Positions 55,049 through 63,200 of a stretch of DNA of 64,000 nt are shown piece by piece. Made by a program: the position numbers and the translations under genes. Source of the DNA: Cyclobacteriaceae bacterium (lineage in GTDB: Bacteria; Bacteroidota; Bacteroidia; Cytophagales; Cyclobacteriaceae); contig JAHBUD010000001.1 of the NCBI GenBank assembly GCA_019638255.1, positions 2,356,001-2,420,000 on the forward strand, written 5' to 3'. The notes beneath the pieces are model-generated. The model was not told where the DNA came from, did not search any database, and saw only the letters and a list, made by a program, of their open reading frames with translations. How positions within the stretch are numbered: the stretch's first letter is position 1; the number at the start of each line of letters is the position of its first letter.

Positions 55049-55999
55049 ATGGATAGACTGGATACACTGCTTGGAATAGATTACCCGATTATTGTAGCTC
55101 CCATGTTTTTGATTTCAAATACCAAAATGATCAAAGCTGCCCTCGACAGCGGAGTTACTGCAGCATTTCCAGCTTTAAATTACCGAACCGACAAAGAATT
55201 AAGAGAAGCCATTCAGGATATTCAGTCGTATACCGATAAACCCTTTGGCGTCAACCTGATTGTCAATAAATCAAACTATAAACTACCGGCACAATTAAAA
55301 ACGGTGGTGGATACGAAGCCTGCCTTTGTCATCACCTCGTTAGGCAATCCTAAAGAGACCATTGATGCCTGTAAGCCCTTGGGCATAAAAGTATTTTGCG
55401 ATGTGATTGACCTGGAGTATGCCCGAAAGGTAGAAGCGCTTGGCGCGGATATGATTATCGCTATTAACAGCAGGGCAGGAGGGCATACCGGCAAAATTCC
55501 TCCAGCCGAGTTACTGGCGTTGCTGAAAGCGAATGTGTCAATACCCATTATTGCAGCCGGTGGTATTGCAACGGCAAGTCATGTACAGGAAGCCTTGGAT
55601 CAAGGTGCGGCCGGAGTATCGGTCGGGACCATTTTTATTGCTTCAGAAGAGGCCGATGTTACACCCGAGTACAAACAAGCACTGGTGGATTATGGTGAGA
55701 AAGATATTGTACAAACCACACGATTATCCGGATCGCCCCTCACGGTGATCAACACACCTTACGTTCAACAGATAGGTAAAGATGCCGGATGGTTTGAGCG
55801 CATACTGATCAAAAATAAATGGTTGAAGAAATACGTGAAGATGATTGTGGCGCTGCGCGGCATCAAGGCCATTGAAAAGGCAGCATCAGCGGCTACGTAC
55901 AAAACCATTTGGTGCGCAGGACCTTCCATTGAATACGTACATAGCATACGCCCTATGCGGGATATTGTACAATCCCTAACGGAAGGATTAAAGAAGTAG
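55049..55999 (+). CDS. Nitronate monooxygenase (NPD family, FMN enzyme)
   Basis: 316 residues from the ATG at 55049; an ATG eight codons earlier is possible but adds residues of poor quality. Sequence marks are DYPIIVAPMFLISNTK at the start, GVNLIVNK, INSRAGGHTGKIP (the GGHxG active-site His) and IIAAGGIATASHVQEALDQG with GAAGVSVGTIF (FMN phosphate). The family oxidises propionate 3-nitronate or related nitronates with O2. Class I enzymes detoxify these compounds; the exact substrate here is uncertain. It stands alone between the V-ATPase operon and the convergent caspase gene. Confidence 0.9.
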   Translation: MDRLDTLLGIDYPIIVAPMFLISNTKMIKAALDSGVTAAFPALNYRTDKELREAIQDIQSYTDKPFGVNLIVNKSNYKLPAQLKTVVDTKPAFVITSLGNPKETIDACKPLGIKVFCDVIDLEYARKVEALGADMIIAINSRAGGHTGKIPPAELLALLKANVSIPIIAAGGIATASHVQEALDQGAAGVSVGTIFIASEEADVTPEYKQALVDYGEKDIVQTTRLSGSPLTVINTPYVQQIGKDAGWFERILIKNKWLKKYVKMIVALRGIKAIEKAASAATYKTIWCAGPSIEYVHSIRPMRDIVQSLTEGLKK

Positions 56000-56016
56000 T
56001 CCTGCTATTTCGAATA

Positions 56017-58401
56017 TCATTTTTCAACGAATGCCAGCGGAAAATCATTACCAAAGGAATAGCCGCTGGGAAACTGCGGCTTCCCCTTATGCTTCTCAGA
56101 AAGTTCAGGAACACGGTTTTCGATATAGGCACTTAACTCCTTGATTGTAATTTTTTTGTCACCGTTGTCTGCTTTTCCGCCCAGGCCCTCAATTAAGGAA
56201 TAGGTGAAAACCCCGTGACCAAGATCAGCAAACTCGGTAGCAAATTGTTCTGAGCCTGCTGCAGTAATCCAGAATGTGCCTGTGCTTCGGGCGAGTTGAG
56301 CCATCGCTTTTTCTTCTTCAGCGCCACGCAAGGCTACAGATTCCAATGCTCCCGATGACTGGCACGCATCCAGAATGAACACCTGCTTCTGCGCATTGAT
56401 ATTTTTGGAAAGTTCCTTCAACTCTGCTGCCGATATACCCTTTTCCTGAAGCATGTCATCTCTACCATAAAGTTGGGTAATGTCATAGGGAACAAGGTAG
56501 AATTGCGATTCGGCTTGTTTACCATCCGACATCACGCCATGCCCGGCATAGTAAAACACAAAAAGATCCTGTTCTTTGGCCTGCTGCTGAATTTCACGGA
56601 AAGCAGAAAGTATGCTGACTTTTGTTGCTTTAGCGTTGCGAATATTTTTTACCACCGGTTGGTCAAACAACTTTCGGCTTCCTGTGATCAAGGCTGTTTC
56701 AAACGAGGTGGCATCGGCAACGGCATAATTCAAATTGTACTTCGGATTGCGGTACTCGTTGATGCCAATGGTAAGTATAAACAACCGGGCCTTTTCTTCC
56801 GTCTTCCCCTCATAGACTACGGTAAAGCGGCTCTTTTCTGCATCGAATCCCTGTTTACTTTTAGCAGTTACATAAAAAAAGTTTTCTGCACCAAATGCAT
56901 CCGTCAGGCTGGCTTCGAAGGTAAGCAGTGGTTTGATGTCCTCCCGTGCATTAATAGTGCCCACGAGTTTGCTGTTTTGAAACAGCCGCACTTCTTCAAC
57001 CAATGGTAGATTTTTTTCTATCGCCACTTGTATCGTGATGTTTTTCTTACTGCTTTTTACGGTTGGCGATATTCCCCCGGGTAGCGACTTTCCGTCAATG
57101 GCCTGAATTTTCAAAACAGGAATTTCGCGTGCTGCCTGTTCCACTTTGAATTCTTCCTGAACATGCACCTGTGCTGTAAGCGTGTTCAGCAATCGCGGAG
57201 TGAAGCTGGCATCGAACGTATTTTCAAGTGGTATGCTGGTATAACCTGCCCGCCACGATAAATTCCGAATGGCTTCGAGCGAACCATCCATGCGGCCATC
57301 GGCAGATACCACGGCCCACTCTTCGTTAAATAAATGAATGTATCCCGCCACGCCCTTTTTTTCAGCGTTATAGATGTACAAAAGATTTTTATTGAACCCA
57401 CCGATGATGAAGTTCTTGCCGTCATTCACCCCGAATACATTGCGGGGAAAATGGTCAAGCTTCCGCACCAGTCTGATCTTGCTGGCAAATTGATTGGAAA
57501 TCTGTTTGTTATTGATCAAATCATAGATCTGTATTGATCGATCATCGGTAGTGGCGACCAGTATTGAATTTTCACGATCAATATCAAGGCTGGTGTAGCC
57601 TCCTGCTGAGATCAGGTTTACAATCTTACTGATGACAGTTTCCTTCCCGGTGGCCAAATCCCATTTCAATAACACGCGTGAGTTGTTCTTATGGCCCGTG
57701 AACAAACTTTTGCCGTCATAGCTGTAGCGGATTGCGGTGGTTGCTCCTTCCAATCCGCTCAACGTTGTGGTCAGTTCCCACGTTTTTGCATCGTACAGGT
57801 AAATCGGGTATTTCTTTATCATGTAGCCTACGGCAATACCGGTTCCAATGGCTATCTGCTTGTAATCCGGGCTATACGTTACTGCAGTAACCTGTGGTGT
57901 GTTGGAAGGAATCTCCTTCACGATCTTGAAATTCTCGAGATCAATAAAACTGATGAAGCCCTTATTATCACCGATAACAGCGGTTCTCGCTTGCTGATCG
58001 ACATCAATGCAGCGAATCTTATTTTTGAGTAACAGGGTGTTGATCAGGTTACCACTCTTCAAATCAAATACCGCGATGGAATTTTCAAACCCAATGGTGA
58101 TGAGCTTCTCATTATCCGGTGAGATCAGGATTTCTAGTAATTGAAGATGGTGGCCATTAATTCGCTTAATGAATTTACCGGTATGGCCATCGTATAGTTT
58201 AATCACTTTGTTTTCGTTGGCTACCGCGATGTATCGTTGGTCTTTGCTGACAGCGAAGTCAAGCATCTCTCCGTCATTTCCGGCTTGTGCTATTCGCAAG
58301 GATGAAAAATCTGCCGTTTCATTGGATTGAGCTATGCTGTTGTGACTAACCCAAGTGTTGAGCGAAAAGACAAGGAAGGGAATAGTTATAAGCTTAACCA
58401 T
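56017..58401 (-). CDS. Exported WD40-Ig-caspase (C14) fusion protein
   Basis: A 794-residue protein with a signal peptide (MVKLITIPFLVFSLNTWVSH, cut near SIAQS). About 40-400: WD40-type propeller (YIAVANENKVIKLYDGHTGK, LITIGFENSIAVFDLKSGNL, FTGHKNNSRVLLKWDLATGK). About 430-545: Ig-like segment (VEEVRLFQNSKLVGTINARE). About 548-790: caspase fold with the catalytic pair His621 in YYAGHGVMS and Cys680 in LDACQSS, preceded by ILTIGINEYRN. Such proteins are Arg/Lys-type or Asp-type endopeptidases; the specificity is not predictable. It is separated from the second caspase operon by a gene remnant. Confidence 0.92.
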   Translation of the reverse strand: MVKLITIPFLVFSLNTWVSHNSIAQSNETADFSSLRIAQAGNDGEMLDFAVSKDQRYIAVANENKVIKLYDGHTGKFIKRINGHHLQLLEILISPDNEKLITIGFENSIAVFDLKSGNLINTLLLKNKIRCIDVDQQARTAVIGDNKGFISFIDLENFKIVKEIPSNTPQVTAVTYSPDYKQIAIGTGIAVGYMIKKYPIYLYDAKTWELTTTLSGLEGATTAIRYSYDGKSLFTGHKNNSRVLLKWDLATGKETVISKIVNLISAGGYTSLDIDRENSILVATTDDRSIQIYDLINNKQISNQFASKIRLVRKLDHFPRNVFGVNDGKNFIIGGFNKNLLYIYNAEKKGVAGYIHLFNEEWAVVSADGRMDGSLEAIRNLSWRAGYTSIPLENTFDASFTPRLLNTLTAQVHVQEEFKVEQAAREIPVLKIQAIDGKSLPGGISPTVKSSKKNITIQVAIEKNLPLVEEVRLFQNSKLVGTINAREDIKPLLTFEASLTDAFGAENFFYVTAKSKQGFDAEKSRFTVVYEGKTEEKARLFILTIGINEYRNPKYNLNYAVADATSFETALITGSRKLFDQPVVKNIRNAKATKVSILSAFREIQQQAKEQDLFVFYYAGHGVMSDGKQAESQFYLVPYDITQLYGRDDMLQEKGISAAELKELSKNINAQKQVFILDACQSSGALESVALRGAEEEKAMAQLARSTGTFWITAAGSEQFATEFADLGHGVFTYSLIEGLGGKADNGDKKITIKELSAYIENRVPELSEKHKGKPQFPSGYSFGNDFPLAFVEK

Positions 58402-58476
58402 GGCGAAGGGGGAGTCTGTCTTTATCGCATAAATTTAGAAAGATTAATCGAGCAAAAAATCGGTTAATTATACCCC

Positions 58477-58547
58477 CTCAACGTCACTCGTTATAGCTTG
58501 CCTGCTGCAAGCAGGGACGTTGAGACATTTGTCCTAACGTCATCCCT
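58477..58547. repeat. Cluster of inverted repeats next to a gene remnant
   Basis: CTCAACGTC (58477-58485) is repeated inverted as GACGTTGAG (58516-58524), with a smaller CCTGC...GCAGG palindrome inside. A further AACGTC...CCC copy of GGGACGTT follows (58515-58547, approximate). The arrangement looks like the end of an old mobile or repeat element, but no target-site duplication is evident. Confidence 0.45.
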
Positions 58548-58565
58548 GCCCAGGTGTTGTGGTGA

Positions 58566-58739
58566 ACGTATGCGCAACAAGAAATTGACCTGATTGAAGA
58601 GCGGGAAGGTAAGTTGTTTGCTCATGAGTTCAAGTGGAAGGAAAAATCCTACAAACCACCTAAGGCCTGGCTAACCAATTATCCGGAAGCCAGTGTTTCA
58701 TTAATTACACAAAATAACTTTTTTGATTTTGTGAGTTAG
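58566..58739 (+). pseudogene. C-terminal remnant of a DUF4143 AAA-family ATPase
   Basis: A frame open from 58566 to a TAG at 58737-58739 reads TYAQQEIDLIEEREGKLFAH, then EFKWKEKSYKPPKAWLTNYP and ends NNFFDFVS. This matches the C-terminal end of DUF4143/AAA-14 ATPases ('EIDLIEE..GKL.A.EFKW...K.PK.....YP'). The codons before it are stopped (TGA at 58563-58565), no start exists, and the first 300 or more residues of a normal protein are absent. It is therefore a decayed fragment left after deletion or rearrangement. Repeats lie directly upstream. Confidence 0.8.
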
Positions 58740-58857
58740 ACATTGGGCTATGCTTGTGACACTGCCTAATTAAGTGGTTACCGCCTCAATAATAAAAAAC
58801 CCGTTATCCTGTTGATGTTCTTGTCAATCAAATAGTAGTACATGCCTTTGGGTCAGG

Positions 58858-59067
58858 TTATACATCAACCACCGTAAATTCACTGCGGGCAAGTTGCTGC
58901 AGTGCTTCCAGCGATGATTTTGTTCCGAGTTTTTTATGAAGACTTTTCAGCGCACCTTCAACTTCTTTTTTGCTTATGTTTAAGTCGTGGGCAAGGTCTT
59001 CGGGTTTATAGCCCTCAGAGGTATGCCTGAGTATTTTTAGTTCGAGGGAGGTAACCTTCAGTTTCAT
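58858..59067 (-). CDS. Stand-alone LuxR/GerE-type HTH protein
   Basis: 69 residues from the ATG at 59065-59067. It is a single GerE-type HTH: LKVTSLELKILRHTSEGYKP, then EDLAHDLNISKKEVEGALKS, and LHKKLGTKSSLEALQQLA, with the typical helix-turn-helix and a fourth helix. There is no receiver or sensory domain. The start lies 3 nt after the caspase stop, so it is co-transcribed with the exported caspase and the surface protein. A role as a cytoplasmic regulator of that operon is plausible but inferred from linkage. Confidence 0.8.
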   Translation of the reverse strand: MKLKVTSLELKILRHTSEGYKPEDLAHDLNISKKEVEGALKSLHKKLGTKSSLEALQQLARSEFTVVDV

Positions 59068-59070
59068 CAA

Positions 59071-60246
59071 CTATTGCTGTTTGGTGATAAATACAAAGTC
59101 ACTTAGTTTTTCATCATCACCGAACGAACCGGTGCGGGGCACTTGCTTCAATACTTCCATGGCGGCAATGATTTCCTGCAGGGTAAGCACGCGATCCTCA
59201 CCGCCATAACTCCGCAACGATTCGATCAGTTTGGCGGCAAACGGGGAGTGCTTACCGGGTATGCCGTCAGAAACATATTCCTTGCCACCTGATGTCAGGT
59301 ATTTGCGGGTCCGCTGACTGAGTTTGCGGGCCACCATTTCGTTGGCGTTGGTCTCATACTCCTGCACGTTGCGGGTGCGGGCAATTTCCGGATCGAGGGT
59401 GCCACCGAAGCAAACATCCATAGCAAGTAATATGTGTTCGCACGGTATGTTGTTGATGATACCGCGCAAACGGTTGTGAGAGATGTAGGATGTTTTGGCT
59501 TTATCATTGGTCAGGGAGTTTTTGGCTACCACAAAACCTTCACCAAACGTTTCATCAAAGCTGCCATGGCCGGCAAAGAACACGAGTAACTGATCCTGTG
59601 GTTTATACTTTCGTTCGTTGTATTCTCTCAGTTTTTCAAACACCTGGTCCTGCTCAGCGTTCTCCACCAATTCAACTTCAAATCCATATTTAGTGCGCAA
59701 TTCATCGGCAATGGTGCGTGCATCTTCTAAGGGGTTTACCAGGTCATTCCAATGATCGTACTTGTCGGTGGCAAAGAGCAAAGCATAATCCTTACGGTCG
59801 ATGGAGAGTGCGATGGCATCCATGCCCACCACAATGGAGCGTGTGCTGTTGATAATTGCACCATCGGCATTTTCAGCACGCACCCGAACAAAGTGTGAAC
59901 CGTCATTCAGGTTAACGGCTTGACGGATAGTGACCGACCGGTTGTCGGTGAACTCAAAGTTTTTCATGAATTTTTCTTCACCGGTGATATTATCGCCCAC
60001 TATCAACTGAACACTTAGAAGCGGCAACACTGATTCGACTACTGCTTCCAGGCCAATACGACTTTCCTGGCTGGCCATGTATTCAAAGCGTGGTGTTATC
60101 CAGGTGATCACCGGAAGGCTGGACGTATTCTTTATTCCCCTTTTGAAGTTGAGCTGGATTTCGTTTGTCTTTTCATTAAAGCCTTGTGCCCGACTTGTTA
60201 GACTAGCCACAAAAATTAATGTGGTAAGAATGGCTATTGTTTTCAT
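59071..60246 (-). CDS. Exported caspase-family (C14) protein with Ig-like domain
   Basis: A 391-residue protein with a signal peptide (MKTIAILTTLIFVASLTSRA, cut near RAQG). About 40-145: Ig-like beta-sandwich (VQLIVGDNITGEEKFMKNFE, GSHFVRVRAENADGAIINST). About 150-390: caspase fold with the pair His227 in FFAGHGSFD and Cys279 in AMDVCFGGT, preceded by KDYALLFATDKYDHWNDL. It has the same Ig-then-caspase order as the 794-residue neighbour but no WD40. It lies 4 nt after the surface-protein stop and 3 nt before the HTH gene, so the three form an operon. Substrate unknown. Confidence 0.93.
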   Translation of the reverse strand: MKTIAILTTLIFVASLTSRAQGFNEKTNEIQLNFKRGIKNTSSLPVITWITPRFEYMASQESRIGLEAVVESVLPLLSVQLIVGDNITGEEKFMKNFEFTDNRSVTIRQAVNLNDGSHFVRVRAENADGAIINSTRSIVVGMDAIALSIDRKDYALLFATDKYDHWNDLVNPLEDARTIADELRTKYGFEVELVENAEQDQVFEKLREYNERKYKPQDQLLVFFAGHGSFDETFGEGFVVAKNSLTNDKAKTSYISHNRLRGIINNIPCEHILLAMDVCFGGTLDPEIARTRNVQEYETNANEMVARKLSQRTRKYLTSGGKEYVSDGIPGKHSPFAAKLIESLRSYGGEDRVLTLQEIIAAMEVLKQVPRTGSFGDDEKLSDFVFITKQQ

Positions 60247-60250
60247 TGCA

Positions 60251-63200
60251 TTACTTGTTTCGTTTTAACACCAGTTTTGCATGCTGCGCCAGGTAACGGT
60301 TGTTCACCATCAGTTTAACGATGTACACACCATTGGCTGCTGCATGACCCGTCTCATCGGTGCCGTCCCACAAGGCTTCATAAAATCCTGAACTGAGAAC
60401 CTTATCCATAGATTTGATACGAACGCCTTTCAAATCGAAAATATCGATGCGCATATGAAAGGCCTCGGCCTCCTTGCCGAGCACAATTGGAATGTTTACA
60501 GACGAGGATGCGGGATTTGGATAAGGTTTACCCATTACGGTGCGGTTGGGTATGAAGTCACCTTCCATCGTGTAAATGAGCTTCAATTCCTTTTTCGAGT
60601 GTTCGGCCAATGTGTAACGATTAGATTGCTTCATATCGATAAGCCTGCCCTCAATTTCATCGTACAAAAACAACTGGGCTTGTGCCTGAAGCAGGGGAGT
60701 ACTGTTCCAGTGCAGTTCTATGATGCCGTTGCTGCTGCTCTCTAGGGTCAGGTTCCAGGTATATTCCGACTGTGTAGGTACAATGTCGCGCTGGAAATAG
60801 GGATAGAAAAATTCCTCGCGATGTGTGTATAGCTCCAGCACCGGTCCCCACCGTGGCGGTATCAAATCATCATACCAATCTTTCGATTCACTGGCCTGCG
60901 GATGCATGCCTACTGCCGATTGTGTTTCGATACCAGCCTGGCGCACAGTGATGGGCAGCACCCATTCTTCACCATCTGGATTTGAACCCACTATCCGCTC
61001 AGCGGTTGATTTTGTCCTTCCGCCTGAACCCGGGCTTAACGATACCGGCATAACTAACTCAATCGGGCTGTTGCTGTCGTTATGTACAAACCCGCCCGCC
61101 CACATGGGCAGCCTGTCGTTGTTTACCAATTGTTGCGAAGTGTGCTGGTACATTTTGAGTTCACCCACGGCTGCCGGGTTGTTGTTCTCTGCCAGTACCT
61201 CACTCCATTTGATCTCGAACGGAAAGGGATTACCAATCTGGTTCCAGCCGTGCTCCAGCCGCATCTTAAAGGGATTGTCTTGATGCAGCGGTTCCAGAGA
61301 GCCACCTTCCAAAAATACTTCAGTACGATCTTTACGGTTAAACCAATATCCTTTACCTACTTCAATGCGGTTTAAGCCTGCACCATAATCCACATTTCGG
61401 TTATCCTGAAAGCGAACCAGTCGCCACCGTGTCTTATCGTAACTTCCCATTGCTTTGAAGATGGATTCGATCAGGTTGTCGTTGAGGCGATAGGGTATGG
61501 AGAATAATTCATACGACTCCAATGTGCCACCAAAGCGGGAGAACGGAATTCGAATTCCTTCCGATGGTATCGTTTTAAAAATCCTTCCCACAGCACTTTC
61601 CCTGCTCTGCCCGTTGCCATCGGTTACGCGGTAATAAAACTCCACTCCCAATTCGTCCATCATGTCTGCGGTAAGGGTGGCTTCGTAAAGTGTACCGCTT
61701 ACCGCAACAGGTGTGGCAGCGATGAAGGTACTTTTCGTAATACCCCGATGAAAGAAGGCAGCCGTGAACGGACCGGTGCCGGCCAGTATTTCAACGTTCA
61801 CTTTTGTGTTTGCGCCAGTTGTAACTACCGGGTTAAAACTTAATGGAGAGAGCTGAAGTGTTCCGCCCACATTTCCCGACAAAGTTGAAACTGATGACGG
61901 GCTTGAATTGGGTGAAGTACCGGTGGCATTGACCGCGCGAACGCGAAAACGATAAACTGTGTTGGCAGTAAGGCCGGTAATAATTTCTTCGGTTGCCCCA
62001 ATGATCGGCTTGTTCGTGTAACCGGAAAGCGATGGTGAAAAATTATCGTCACCCAATGTTACATCGAGGCGATATTCTGCAGCACCTTCTGCCGGTGTCC
62101 ACTTGGCGATAAATGTTGATGAGGTTTCGTTGGAAGCAAAAAGCCCTGAAGGCGTAGCTGGTACCAGCAACTGCTCCCCGCTGGCGCTGGAGGGTGAGGC
62201 CCCTCCACTATTGGCGGAACGAACCCTGAATTTATATACGCGACCGGGGGACAAACCCGTAACGGTAGCAGATGTGCCCGTGGCCGCAAAATTCTGGAAG
62301 CCGGGTGCAAAAGAGGTATAGTTGTCATCTGATACATCCAGGAAATAACCCGTGGCACCGCTCACGCTGCTCCAGCTGGCCGTAAAACTGGTTTGTGTGG
62401 CGTTGGAGGTGGCGCCCGGTGCGGGTGTGGCCGGTATGGTGAACTGCTGCATTTCATCACTGTTTTCCGACAGTCCGCTTTCATTTACAGCCCGTACACG
62501 GTATTTATAAGCTACCCCCGGTTGCAGGCCGGTAACGGGTTGCGAAGTGCCGGTAACGGTAAGGTTATCAAAACCTGCCACCATGCTGGCAAAGTTGTTC
62601 TGGCTTACATCCAGCCGATAATTGGTGGCACCGGTAACGGCTTCCCAGCGGGCGGTAAAACCGGTTTGAAGAATGGTGGTAGCGCTGAGCACGTTAGGCT
62701 TGGCGGGCAATGTAATTTTTGATGCGCTGTTGGTAGCGCTGACATTGGTAATGTAGTTAGTTGCTGTGCCGCTTCCATTATAGGAAAAGAGTACGTAATG
62801 ATAAACGGTGCCCGGCAGCAGGCCGCTGACATCGAAGGTGGTTGCATTGCTGCGGTGCACTACCACACTTCCATCCGCAAGTGTTTGACCTATTGTGTAT
62901 TCTGTGCCGGCCACAGGTGTAAAAGTCGGGGCAGTATTGGCCCTGCGTATGCCCAGGTAACCGGAGGGTGCCGGTGAGGCTGCCGTAAAGTTTACCCGCA
63001 TGCCGGTGGCGGTAATGTTGCTGAAGGTAATGTTGCCGGGCTGGGCAGTGGGTGCTGCCGTAAAGGTGGTTACTGTGTTTTGCAACGGTGAAATCGTGCG
63101 GTAACTAATCAGTGAACCGCTCTGGTTATACGAAAATATAGTGTAATGATACGTGGTGCTGGCAACGAGGCCGGAGTTGTTAAACGTGGTGGCGCTGCCC

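Noticed and set aside
56473..57009. A 178-codon plus-strand frame opposite the WD40-caspase gene
   Set aside because: It is antisense to the caspase domain with intact catalytic motifs, and its product is Cys- and Phe-rich without any motif.
56017..60246. Cytoplasmic caspase-based antiphage defence (gasdermin, CBASS or type III CRISPR-linked protease)
   Set aside because: Both caspases have signal peptides, no gasdermin, cyclase, CARF or Cas gene is nearby, and one is in an operon with a T9SS surface protein.
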